Source: Bradyrhizobium sp. NFR13 (lineage in GTDB: Bacteria > Pseudomonadota > Alphaproteobacteria > Rhizobiales > Xanthobacteraceae). Taken from it: a stretch of DNA of 64,000 bases. The stretch is from assembly GCF_900114605.1 (NCBI RefSeq), contig NZ_FOTP01000006.1:248001-312000 (forward strand). Reading direction: 5' to 3'. The stretch's first letter is position 1, and each line of letters starts with the position of its first letter. The notes below the pieces were generated by a model that had not been told where the DNA came from, did no database searches, and worked only from the letters and a program-made list of their open reading frames with translations. Positions 1 to 7,948 of the stretch are shown one piece after another. The translations under genes and the position numbers were made by a program.

Positions 1-876
1 GAGTACCGGATTGCCATCACCTGGAACGAGCGAACCCTTCATAGCCATATCTATAATGGCGGCGCGAAGCCGTTTGAGGGAGTCGGCATCATCGAACCAC
101 ATTTCGAAGTGATCCGTCAGATGTGCCCAGGCGCGCTCAACCTCGTCAGCGCCATCGGCTGCTACAAGTGAAGCGATTGCAGCTTCCACCGCACTTTTCT
201 GTGCCTGCCGTTCACGCAGATGGCAGTTTTCGACATCTGCCAGCTTCTGCTCCAGTATTTCAAATGCTTCGATAGTGGTTAGCTGATCCTCGAGCGCAGG
301 AACCGGGATCAATATTTCCCTAAATTTCTTCAGGGACACACCACCGATAATACCGGACATATAACTTTGGAACTGCGCATAAAATGCCCGGCTTTTTACT
401 ACGTAGCTAAGGTACACCGGCGACAGAGTCGGACCAGGAACGATTGCGTAGAGTTTGTTGCCAAAACATACGGGCCGATCGGTCAGTCCGACCTTTTTTC
501 CCGCGCTTCCGCCTTCTGCACAAACTAGTATCGATCCCGACGGCGCTACCTTGAATCCTGGCTCGCCGACGGGGATGCGAACCCCGTTGTCATAGTCGAT
601 GACGCCCGTATTGAGCGCGACATCCTTCGTTGCGATATAGGGCAGCCCTTCGCTCAAGCCCGCGTAACGAAGCTCCTTCTCAGCCGCATTTACGCTCGTG
701 CCTGTCAGAATCTCGACCGCATCATCCAGTCGGACTGTGCTCTCATCGCCATTCGAAGGCCGATTGGGAATGAAGGCACCGCCGACCGCAAGCTCCAGAG
801 CAAGCCGGCGCAGGTAGAGACCAGCACCTGGAAGAGCGCTTAAACCGCCCAGGCGTTCGAAGAGACCATCCATCAT
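1..876 (-). CDS. hsdS: Type I restriction-modification specificity subunit HsdS (3' end cut by window edge)
   Basis: This is the DNA-recognition subunit of a type I restriction-modification enzyme; it selects the target sequence for HsdM and HsdR. About 292 codons are visible and the frame stays open to base 1. The first target-recognition domain ends in typical HsdS features: a GNKLYAI segment near residue 140, then ILIPVPALEDQ, the equivalent of the family's IPLPPLxEQ motif that starts the first conserved helical spacer, followed by a coiled-coil-like helix. The start ATG (876, or 873 as a second Met) overlaps the hsdM stop as ATGA, so translation is probably coupled. The second recognition domain must lie beyond the left edge. 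The sequence specificity cannot be read from the protein. Confidence 0.9.
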   Translation of the reverse strand, partial: MMDGLFERLGGLSALPGAGLYLRRLALELAVGGAFIPNRPSNGDESTVRLDDAVEILTGTSVNAAEKELRYAGLSEGLPYIATKDVALNTGVIDYDNGVRIPVGEPGFKVAPSGSILVCAEGGSAGKKVGLTDRPVCFGNKLYAIVPGPTLSPVYLSYVVKSRAFYAQFQSYMSGIIGGVSLKKFREILIPVPALEDQLTTIEAFEILEQKLADVENCHLRERQAQKSAVEAAIASLVAADGADEVERAWAHLTDHFEMWFDDADSLKRLRAAIIDMAMKGSLVPGDGNPVL

Positions 877-2351
877 CGCCTAGCCTGCCCAACTTCGCCC
901 AACGCTGACTGGAGCGCCGAGAGGAGAGCGGCGTTGGCATCCATCAACTGCCGCCGGCTGTGATCGTAAGCACGGGTCAGTTCATCCAGGCTGCGTTCAT
1001 CGACGTCCGGCTTGAACGGATTTGGGATGTCCAAATTGTACCCGCGGGCCTTGATCTCCTCGATACCCACCTTCCAACTGCACGGAGTCTGCTTCCTCCC
1101 GCGCCGCGCCGCATCTCCCCACCACGCCTTTTCCGCGTCAAACTCTTCAAGCCGGATCGGGCGAGATTTCGAGTAATTCTTATAGCCGTCGGGATAGGGG
1201 TGTTCGTAAAACCAGACTTGCTTGGTCGGTCCGGTCTTCTCGAAAAACAGAAGGTTAGTCTTGATGCCTGTATATGGATTGAACACGCCATTCGGAAGGC
1301 GAACGATCGTATGCAGGTTGCATTCCGTTAAAAGCTTTTCCTTTATTCGGGTCTTTGTGCCCTCGCCAAAAAGCGTTCCATCGGGGAGCACGACGGCAGC
1401 GCGCCCACCATCCTTGAGAAGCTCGATGATTAAAACAAGGAACAGATCAGCGGTTTCGCGGGTCTGGAAGAGTTGCGGTACGTTACGCTCGATTCCATCT
1501 TCCTCGATCCCGCCAAACGGCGGATTGGTCAGAATGACATCCACCTTCCTGCGAAGAGGATGATCCTTGATCGGCTTGCTAAGCGTGTTGCCTCTAACGA
1601 TATTGGTCGGGCTTTCAATCCCATGCAGCATCATATTGGTGGTGCAAAGTAGATGCGGGAGAGCTTTCTTCTCTACACCCCTGATTGACGACTGAAGAAT
1701 CTCGTAGTCGTTCTCACCACTTACGTATAAGTCGGTCTTGTGATCCACAGCGCAGGCTAGAAATCCGCCAGTGCCGCAAGCAGGATCGAACACGATGTCC
1801 GCCAGTTTTGGATCAAGCATTTCAACCATGAACTGAGTCAAGGCACGAGGGGTGTAGAATTCCCCGGCATTACCGGCGCTCTGAAGATCACGGAGGATCT
1901 GCTCGTATAAGTCGCCAAAGGTATGCTTGTCGCCCAGATTATTGAAATCGATCCCGTTTATCTTGTTAATAATCTGGCGAAGCAGTGTTCCCGACTTCAT
2001 GTAGTTGATTGCGTCCTGAAAGACACCGTGGACCACAAGGGCGCGGGCGCGCTCCGGCACATCAAGGCTGATGTTTTTGAGACTCGGGAAAAGCTTGTCA
2101 TTTACGAACGACAGCAACTCGTCGCCCGTTATGCCCTCAGGGTTAGCAGCCCACGCCGACCAACGGAGATCTGGCGGCATCGGCGAACTGTACTGATCGT
2201 CAAGAAGGGCAAGCTCCTCCTCCCGGTCGTCGAAGATCTTGAGGAAGAACATCCACACGAGTTGCCCAATACGCTGTGCGTCTCCGTCTACGCCGGCATC
2301 TTTGCGCATCGTGTCTTGGATAGCCTTAAGGGCGCTCGATACATCCGCCAT
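873..2351 (-). CDS. hsdM: Type I restriction-modification methyltransferase subunit HsdM
   Basis: N6-adenine DNA methyltransferase of the type I complex; with HsdS it methylates the host's own sites. The 492-aa length is normal for the family. An N-terminal HsdM_N helical domain (residues 1-150) is followed by the SAM-binding motif FDPACGTGGFL (about 188-198) and the catalytic NPPF motif in TNPPFGG (276-279), the signature of the gamma-class N6-adenine enzymes. The start ATG lies two bases after the hsdR stop and the end overlaps hsdS, so hsdR-hsdM-hsdS is one tightly packed operon. No key residue is missing and the enzyme looks functional. Confidence 0.96.
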   Translation of the reverse strand: MADVSSALKAIQDTMRKDAGVDGDAQRIGQLVWMFFLKIFDDREEELALLDDQYSSPMPPDLRWSAWAANPEGITGDELLSFVNDKLFPSLKNISLDVPERARALVVHGVFQDAINYMKSGTLLRQIINKINGIDFNNLGDKHTFGDLYEQILRDLQSAGNAGEFYTPRALTQFMVEMLDPKLADIVFDPACGTGGFLACAVDHKTDLYVSGENDYEILQSSIRGVEKKALPHLLCTTNMMLHGIESPTNIVRGNTLSKPIKDHPLRRKVDVILTNPPFGGIEEDGIERNVPQLFQTRETADLFLVLIIELLKDGGRAAVVLPDGTLFGEGTKTRIKEKLLTECNLHTIVRLPNGVFNPYTGIKTNLLFFEKTGPTKQVWFYEHPYPDGYKNYSKSRPIRLEEFDAEKAWWGDAARRGRKQTPCSWKVGIEEIKARGYNLDIPNPFKPDVDERSLDELTRAYDHSRRQLMDANAALLSALQSALGEVGQARR

Positions 2352-2353
2352 AA

Positions 2354-4684
2354 TCAGGCCTCCGCGTAAATTTGAGACTCAAGCTCGCGGACCGCGGCCT
2401 GATATTGATCCTTGCCCCCGAAGACACGTCGAATGATCTCGACCGGGGTGCCAATTTGGTCAAACGGTTTCAGGTGTAGAATCTTGCCGCTTTCCAACGC
2501 GACGCCGTCATCGTCGGCGTATTTGTCAAGAAGCGCGTAAAGGACCGCGCGGGCGCTTTCACCATATGCGGCAAAGGGGCTGCGATCTCGCACACGAGCC
2601 GCCCTCTCCTTCCGCGTCAGGAGTGGCCGATCAAACGCAATGTGGCAGACTAAATCGAACGCGTCGTATCGAGCACCGTCCGGCGCCTCCTCGCGGAGTG
2701 CCTCTAGCGGAATACCAAGTTCCTCCACCTCATTCAGGACAGCCTGTTTACGATCGGCCTCTGACCATCGAGCGAGAAAACTTCCCAAAGTAAGATACTT
2801 GTCCTGGAGCTTTCGCTTTACGTAGGCGCTCAGTGCCTCCGTAATCAGCTTACCTTCTGCGTCCAGATACTGGACACGGCGCGCCAGAACCTCAACTTCA
2901 ACTCCGTCGATGTAATATTTGCGTGGCTGGAGAGAGCTGCCCAATTGCTCGACTGCGTCCCCTGCCGGATCACCGCCATCGAATTCAGCCTCGAGCTCCG
3001 CGAGATCGCTTTCGATCTCAGGTTCGAAGATCTGCACGGGGTCACCATCAAAGGCAGGATCCGCGAACAGCTCCGTAGCGCGCTTGAAGTCCATGATCGT
3101 GAAGAAACGCTTCCCGTGTGCTTCATCAATTCGCGTTCCGCGACCAATGATTTGCTTAAACTCAGTCATAGACTGAATGCGCTGGTCAAGCACGATCAGC
3201 TTACACGTCTTGACGTCAACGCCAGTGGTCAAAAGCTTCGATGTCGTGGCGATCACGGGATAGGTGGAATAGGGATCAATAAAGTTATCGAGTTCGGCCG
3301 TCCCGGAAGAGTCGTCTCCTGTCATTCTAACTACGTAGCGGTGATTGTCCGCGACAAGATCCAGATTCGCATTGGCGAGTTCCTTTCGCATGCGATCCGC
3401 ATGCTCCGTGTCTTCGCAAAATACAATGGTTTTCCCAAAACGGTCGTTGCCCTTTAGAAATTCTGTGATCTTTTCCGCAACCAACCTCGTGCGCGGATCA
3501 AATACAATCTTAGTATCGACATCACTCTGGCCGTAGATACGGTCTTCTACCTCGTGCCCGAACCGATCGATCGTTCCGGCCTGCGGACGGTAGCCGGTAA
3601 GATCCAGATCCAGGTCGTAGCGAATGACCTTGTACGGTGCCAAAAAGCCGTCTTCGATGCCCTGGCGCAGCGAGTACGTATAGATCGGCTCTCCAAAGTA
3701 ATCTGTATTGGAAACGTCGGCGGTCTCCTTAGGTGTCGCCGTCATTCCGATCTGTGTTGCGCTGCTGTAGTAGGTGAGAATTTCCCGCCACCCCGAGTCC
3801 TCCGCCGCGCTTCCCCGATGGCATTCATCGACGATGATAAGGTCGAAGAAATCGGGAGAGAATTGCTTGTAGATATTCTGTTCGTCGGTAGTTCCCGAGA
3901 CAGCCTGGTAAAGAGCAAGGTAAATTTCATATGACTTATCGACTTGCCGGTTTGCTACCTTCGTCATCGCACCCCCGAACGGGGTGAAGTCGTTGCCTTT
4001 GGTCTGATCCACTAGAATATTTCTGTCGGCCAGGAACAGGATTCGTTTCTTGGCTCGGGCCTTCCAAAGCCGCCATATGATCTGAAAAGCCGTATAGGTT
4101 TTTCCGGTGCCGGTTGCCATAACAAGCAAGATGCGATTTTGGCCATTTGCCACGGCCGTAACTGCGCGATTAACGGCCGTCGCTTGATAATAGCGTGGAG
4201 AGCGGCCGTCGGCAGCTGCATGGTAATTCTGTTCGACAAGCCGCGAGGCTTCGGAGTCGAGGCCCTTCCATGTTTGATATTTTGCCCAGAGCACCGCTGG
4301 GCTCGGGAAGGCGTCCATCTCAATTTCACGTTCAAGCTGCCCGGTCGTCGCGGTCTTGTCATGAAAAACGAAGCGCACACCGTTTGATGAAAAAACGAAT
4401 GGCACGTCCAGCATCTCGGCGTAGCTCAAGGCCTGTTGGATGCCTGCTGCAGCGCTATGCGTGGCATCTTTGGCTTCAATTACCGCTAATGGGACATTCG
4501 CACGGTGATACAGAACATAATCGGCTCGGAGTTGTCGTCCTCGTGTGGACAGCTTTCCACGCACGATGACGCGTCCATCCGTCAACGTGACCTCTTCTCG
4601 AAGCTGCGTGTTTAGATCCCAGCCAGCCGCGATCACCGCGGGGGTGATGAGCTTTGTGCAGATATCTCGCTCGCTAAGACTCAA
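2354..4684 (-). CDS. hsdR: Type I restriction endonuclease subunit HsdR
   Basis: Motor and nuclease subunit of the type I enzyme; it translocates DNA using ATP and cuts away from the recognition site. The 776-aa protein has an N-terminal PD-(D/E)xK nuclease domain (D55, then E70 and K72 in VIEAKD), a Walker A motif ATGTGKT (about 190-196), a DECH box (286-289), the SAT-equivalent TATPKE motif, and a second RecA-like domain with QIIGRGTR. The C-terminal part resembles the EcoEI-type HsdR C-terminal domain. It is shorter than EcoKI HsdR but within the range for EcoEI-like subunits. It lies 42 bp downstream of the serine recombinase gene and may share its transcript. Confidence 0.95.
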   Translation of the reverse strand: MSLSERDICTKLITPAVIAAGWDLNTQLREEVTLTDGRVIVRGKLSTRGRQLRADYVLYHRANVPLAVIEAKDATHSAAAGIQQALSYAEMLDVPFVFSSNGVRFVFHDKTATTGQLEREIEMDAFPSPAVLWAKYQTWKGLDSEASRLVEQNYHAAADGRSPRYYQATAVNRAVTAVANGQNRILLVMATGTGKTYTAFQIIWRLWKARAKKRILFLADRNILVDQTKGNDFTPFGGAMTKVANRQVDKSYEIYLALYQAVSGTTDEQNIYKQFSPDFFDLIIVDECHRGSAAEDSGWREILTYYSSATQIGMTATPKETADVSNTDYFGEPIYTYSLRQGIEDGFLAPYKVIRYDLDLDLTGYRPQAGTIDRFGHEVEDRIYGQSDVDTKIVFDPRTRLVAEKITEFLKGNDRFGKTIVFCEDTEHADRMRKELANANLDLVADNHRYVVRMTGDDSSGTAELDNFIDPYSTYPVIATTSKLLTTGVDVKTCKLIVLDQRIQSMTEFKQIIGRGTRIDEAHGKRFFTIMDFKRATELFADPAFDGDPVQIFEPEIESDLAELEAEFDGGDPAGDAVEQLGSSLQPRKYYIDGVEVEVLARRVQYLDAEGKLITEALSAYVKRKLQDKYLTLGSFLARWSEADRKQAVLNEVEELGIPLEALREEAPDGARYDAFDLVCHIAFDRPLLTRKERAARVRDRSPFAAYGESARAVLYALLDKYADDDGVALESGKILHLKPFDQIGTPVEIIRRVFGGKDQYQAAVRELESQIYAEA

Positions 4685-4726
4685 CGACCCGCGCCCCCGT
4701 CTTTACCACAATTCATAGAACGCCCC

Positions 4727-5311
4727 TCAGCCATCAGTGATTTGGCCAAGCGAACTGCGACCACCAGGAATGTGACGGTACAGGGTCGAGGGTTGCACGC
4801 CTATCTGCCGGGCGACTTCCTCCACCGTAACGCTCGAATCCATCAGCATTGCTTTGGCGCGCTTGATTTCTGAAGGACCCATGGCTGGTTTTCGGCCACC
4901 ACGGCGACCGAGGGCCTTGGCCACGGCTAGTCCCGCACACGATCGCTCTAGAGTGAGCTCCCGTTCAAACTCAGCTACTGTCTCGAATACACGAAAGATG
5001 AGTTCCCCATCCGCTGCGTCCGTGTCGAGCTGCTGGGTTAGAACCTTCAAGCCCACATGACGCCGCCGGAGATCGGCCAACGTCTCAACCAGCTGGCGAA
5101 CGGAACGCGCCAATCGATCAAGCTTCCATACGACCAACGTGTCTCCGCTTTGGATCGTTTGGAGTGCAGCCTTCAATTCGGGCCTGTCTCTTTGGACGCC
5201 CGATGCCTTCTCGACAAAGACCGCTGCACAACCAGCCGCTCTCAAAGCATTGAGCTGGACACCTGGCGATTGATCGCGGGTTGAAGCGCGCGCATAGCCG
5301 ACGAACACCAA
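4727..5311 (-). CDS. Serine recombinase (resolvase/invertase family)
   Basis: Site-specific recombinase of the resolvase/DNA-invertase family, 194 aa, the usual size for TnpR and Pin/Hin proteins. The catalytic serine is S10 in GYARASTRDQ; the conserved LDRLARS arginine patch (about residues 64-70) and an EFERELTLERS helix with further active-site arginine follow. The C-terminal 45 residues form an HTH_7 DNA-binding domain (VEEVARQIGVQPSTLYRHI). No transposase gene accompanies it, so it is not part of an intact Tn3 element. Immediately upstream of hsdRMS it could be a remnant of the element that carried the locus, or an invertase acting on nearby DNA. Which reaction it catalyses cannot be told from the sequence. 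Confidence 0.93.
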   Translation of the reverse strand: MVFVGYARASTRDQSPGVQLNALRAAGCAAVFVEKASGVQRDRPELKAALQTIQSGDTLVVWKLDRLARSVRQLVETLADLRRRHVGLKVLTQQLDTDAADGELIFRVFETVAEFERELTLERSCAGLAVAKALGRRGGRKPAMGPSEIKRAKAMLMDSSVTVEEVARQIGVQPSTLYRHIPGGRSSLGQITDG

Positions 5312-5622
5312 ACGTACTCCGAGAACTCATCTAACGATGAACCGATTCGGAGACTGAAACAAGAGACAGTATTAGGAGGGTGCCCGCGCTAGTCCGCCAA
5401 TCCTTAACCAAGGATTTTCGTTGGCATGGGTGGACCGCCGTGGTGTCATAGTTTCCGTTGCCCGCCCATACCGGCAGCCGGCAGCTCGCGCCCTCAGCGA
5501 ATTGCCATGAGATGTAGATCCACGCCCGTCGGAGACCGCCCCGAGCGGGTTGTCACGATCATGGTCCCCAGCAAATTCAGGAGGGCGCGTTGACGCTAGG
5601 CCACACATCTCCTCAAGCCCAG
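5312..5622. other. Non-coding stretch upstream of the serine recombinase
   Basis: No convincing gene is present. The stretch lies between the recombinase start and the end of the XRE gene. A 78-codon minus-strand open frame at 5372-5608 has arginine-rich, out-of-frame-looking composition and no family resemblance. For a resolvase, the res recombination site usually sits directly upstream of the gene, so this is where a res or inversion site should be sought; no clear set of paired 12-bp half sites could be recognised by eye. Confidence 0.4.
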
Positions 5623-5847
5623 CTAGCGTCTAGTCCGCGCGGGCGGCTGCAGCAAATCCAGGTGGTTGACCCCGAGAGCCTTTGCCAACTCGTAGAGCGT
5701 GACGACCGTAGGGTTACGGCGACCAGTCTCAAGGCCGCTTAGATACTGTTGGCTAAATCCCGAGATTTCACTGAACTGCTCTTGCGTCAGGCCCCTTTCA
5801 AGCCGGATTCGCTTGACGTTTTGAGCGACCAATCTGCGCATGTCCAT
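5623..5847 (-). CDS. XRE-family helix-turn-helix regulator
   Basis: Small (74 aa) Cro/CI-type DNA-binding protein consisting essentially of one HTH_XRE domain: NVKRIRLERGLTQEQFSEISGFSQQYLSGLETGRRNPTV carries the standard helix 2-turn-helix 3 pattern, with LYELAKALGV as the fourth and fifth helices. A TTG start at 5886 would add a hydrophobic stretch not expected in this family, so the ATG at 5847 (MDMRR) is preferred, though no clear Shine-Dalgarno is visible. It is divergent from the gene at 5920; the perfect 8-bp palindrome ACTATAGT at 5886-5893 lies between them and is a possible autoregulatory operator. The base composition is noticeably more AT-rich than the core regions of the window. 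Confidence 0.85.
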   Translation of the reverse strand: MDMRRLVAQNVKRIRLERGLTQEQFSEISGFSQQYLSGLETGRRNPTVVTLYELAKALGVNHLDLLQPPARTRR

Positions 5848-5919
5848 GCGCAGAAGAAAAAGGATTACATATTCTAAGTTTACCAACTATAGTATGTACA
5901 TCGGAGACATGTTGTTGAG

Positions 5920-6315
5920 TTGACGGTAATGGGATTCAAGCCCGACTATGGCTTACGCCTCGTTGCGGAGGGAATACTCTCCACGGATGAGCTTTATTTC
6001 AAAAGTTTCCACGCATTCAGCGTAACTATCCTGGGCGACGCTTCTTATACCACCGTAGTGGACGCAACATACGAGGGCGCGCTGCATGCCCTCTCCCTTG
6101 ATTTCAACCGGCATCAACTGGATCAAATTTTGGCCAAAGCGGGTCTGTGGGTCACCGCACCATTTTGGGCAGACTTCCATCGGGATCCAGTGTCCGCGCG
6201 ATCAATCGACCTAAAGCAAGGTGTCGTCTTTGGCGTTCGAGCGCGATTGGGACAGTTGCAGAAAGCCGAGAAAGAAGCGTTCGTGCCTTTGATAGCGCAT
6301 GAGATTTTTCAATAA
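5920..6315 (+). CDS. Hypothetical protein divergent from the XRE regulator
   Basis: A 131-aa protein of no recognised family, read from TTG at 5920 or ATG at 5929 (127-128 aa). The composition is balanced, with alternating hydrophobic stretches (AFSVTILGDASYTTVV; LWVTAPFWADF) that suggest a folded alpha/beta domain and no membrane segment. Codon use is consistent with a real gene though poorer in G/C than the surrounding chromosome. It is divergently arranged with a small XRE repressor, a layout seen in regulator-target and toxin-antitoxin pairs, but nothing in the protein identifies a toxin. The function is unknown. Confidence 0.6.
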   Translation: MTVMGFKPDYGLRLVAEGILSTDELYFKSFHAFSVTILGDASYTTVVDATYEGALHALSLDFNRHQLDQILAKAGLWVTAPFWADFHRDPVSARSIDLKQGVVFGVRARLGQLQKAEKEAFVPLIAHEIFQ

Positions 6316-6386
6316 TGCGCATGCCGATGAAGCTGTGAAGACAACCATTGAGAGCTGTTGAGTGAGTCCGGCTCGAAGCCCAAGGC

Positions 6387-6539
6387 TTAGTCTCTTGCGA
6401 CTTCGGCAATGAGCCGCTGGATGGCTTCAATGGTAATCGTGCCAAGCACCAACTCGATTTCTTGCCGGTAATAGTAAGCGTCGAGCGGCAGCGGGGTGCG
6501 AGGTGCTGGTTTAAGATTTGCGGCATTCGGCGATCGCAA
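6387..6539 (-). pseudogene. Short 50-codon frame, probably a gene remnant
   Basis: A minus-strand frame bounded by TAG upstream and TAA at 6387-6389. From TTG at 6539 it would give about 50 aa. The residues PLPLDAYYYRQEIELV followed by a TITIEAIQRLIAEVARD helix look strongly protein-like (amphipathic helix, good codon use), in contrast with the overlapping 140-codon frame. There is no ATG or Shine-Dalgarno, and the upstream side is abruptly closed, so this reads as the C-terminal remnant of a longer gene rather than an intact small gene. The family is not recognised. Confidence 0.4.
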
Positions 6540-6615
6540 TGTCTAAGGCATTGCTCAAAGCATACTAGTGGCATTGGCGGATAGTAAATGACTGTGTCAC
6601 GCGCGCGCGCCTACA

Positions 6616-6634
6616 TTTTGCTGTGACAGCAAAA
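6616..6634. repeat. 19-bp perfect palindrome in a decayed intergenic stretch (6540-6850)
   Basis: Between the remnant at 6387 and mcrC is about 310 bp without a credible gene. It contains TTTTGCTGT-G-ACAGCAAAA (6616-6634), a perfect 9-bp inverted repeat around one base. Two direct copies of TGTGCCAGCC lie nearby (ends at 6672 and 6693, 21 bp apart), and TGGACGCT occurs twice around 6716-6733. Multiple short repeats of this kind resemble the ends of IS21-like elements, or an operator region upstream of lost genes. No transposase frame is left. Confidence 0.55.
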
Positions 6635-6850
6635 CATGGCCTTGGCCAGCTAAATTAGCCCTTGTGCCAGCCGGCTGGACTTCTGTGCCAGCCCAGAGAA
6701 CTAAGTGGACGCTCCATTGGACGCTATAATCCCGGGGAATTCTGTTAAGTTGGATCACTGACATCGGGCCGGTAAGCAAACCGACTATGCCGAACTTGCT
6801 GGATTTCGCTGCCTCGGGAGCCAATCTCGTCAAGCCAGGTTCTGACCCCC

Positions 6851-7942
6851 TCAGTCTCCATCCTGAGCGATGGAGTGGAGCCGGTCTAAGATCTCGGAAG
6901 GTTTAAGAGCCAAATCGACAGTGACGAACCGGATATCATGGCCCTGGATGGTGAATGTCTCATCCACGTCATGGTCTAGCGCCGGATAGAGCAGCACGCC
7001 TTCTGCCCTGTCGCACAGGTGTCCGCGGCCCCGCTGGGAGTGGAGATAAGCGTATATCTGATAGATGTTGGCGCTTTTGAACCTGTCCTTGTCGGCAATG
7101 CCTTTCGCGAGGATGCTAGTGAACTTGGTATCAATGACGATTCTGCGGTCCTGCTTTCTGTCCAGGATTATGTCAGGCTTCATTCCCGGCAACAGGGCCA
7201 CATCGCCAGATCGGCCCGGCTCCAGCTGCCAGCTCTGATAATTCTGCTCACGCACGGACCAGCCATCGGCGGCTCGCAAATGATGCCGATAGAACCCCGT
7301 GACCGCCTTCTCGAAGATCTTCCGCAGGGTGATCTCGTCCCGCTTGAGCCGCGACAGTTTCATGTCAGCAGCTGTTTCGTTCGGCAGCAGCGTTTCAAAC
7401 ACGAGCCTGGCCGCGCTGATCATGAGACGGTCTTCGGATTGATGGCTTCCGATCGTGTCTGCGGACATCTCCTGCTGGGTCGGCCGTGACGCTGCAATGC
7501 CCAGCCGCCCGAGATCGTCACTGAGCCGGCGACAATCGGCGGCGACGGCACGATTCCTTATCCGGCCGGCGATTGCAATGAGCGCGCAGCGCACCAGCCG
7601 GTTTCGCGGCGTGTCGAAGGACAGTTCCTCGAACCGGCATGAAAGGCGGCCGCGCTGCAGATGCAGGCGCGATAGCGTCTGAAGCCAGTCCACACGTCCC
7701 CTGACCCGTGGAATGACGGCTTCCCTGCGCTGAAAGCCGCGTGACAAATTGGTCTTCAGTCGCCGCTTGACCAACTTAACGAGCAGGCGGCCGAGAATAT
7801 CGGCCAGCTCGATGTCATCATCCGTCCCGGCGCCGCACTGGCTCTCGAACTCGGCGAGACCGGATGCATAGACGAACAACAGCCAGAGATTCCGGATCGG
7901 GATGCCTGCTTGGCTCCGCCAGACCTGATCGGACATCTGCAT
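6851..7942 (-). CDS. mcrC: McrC-type nuclease subunit of a McrBC restriction system
   Basis: Endonuclease partner of McrB in modification-dependent restriction; McrBC systems cut DNA carrying modified cytosines. The 363-aa length fits McrC. The N-terminal half carries the McrB-binding region; the PD-(D/E)xK nuclease core is visible as MKPDIIL (D257) followed by VIDTKF (D271, K273), where the family's usual E/D-x-K is D-x-K. It starts six bases after the mcrB stop, so the two are co-translated. The catalytic residues appear intact. The modified base recognised cannot be inferred from McrC. Confidence 0.92.
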   Translation of the reverse strand: MQMSDQVWRSQAGIPIRNLWLLFVYASGLAEFESQCGAGTDDDIELADILGRLLVKLVKRRLKTNLSRGFQRREAVIPRVRGRVDWLQTLSRLHLQRGRLSCRFEELSFDTPRNRLVRCALIAIAGRIRNRAVAADCRRLSDDLGRLGIAASRPTQQEMSADTIGSHQSEDRLMISAARLVFETLLPNETAADMKLSRLKRDEITLRKIFEKAVTGFYRHHLRAADGWSVREQNYQSWQLEPGRSGDVALLPGMKPDIILDRKQDRRIVIDTKFTSILAKGIADKDRFKSANIYQIYAYLHSQRGRGHLCDRAEGVLLYPALDHDVDETFTIQGHDIRFVTVDLALKPSEILDRLHSIAQDGD

Positions 7943-7948
7943 CCGTCC

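Noticed and set aside
960-1563. Plus-strand frames opposite hsdM
   Set aside because: Antisense to intact methyltransferase motifs; no independent support.
5372-5608. 78-codon minus-strand frame upstream of the recombinase
   Set aside because: Arg/Ser/Gly-rich with no ribosome site and no pattern; likely chance.
6152-6574. 140-codon minus-strand frame
   Set aside because: The overlapping frame at 6387-6539 is more protein-like, and the right-hand part is antisense to the gene at 5920-6315.
6597-6833. 78-codon minus-strand frame in the decayed stretch
   Set aside because: No start signal, spans the palindrome and short repeats, and no protein-like pattern; treated as repeat DNA.
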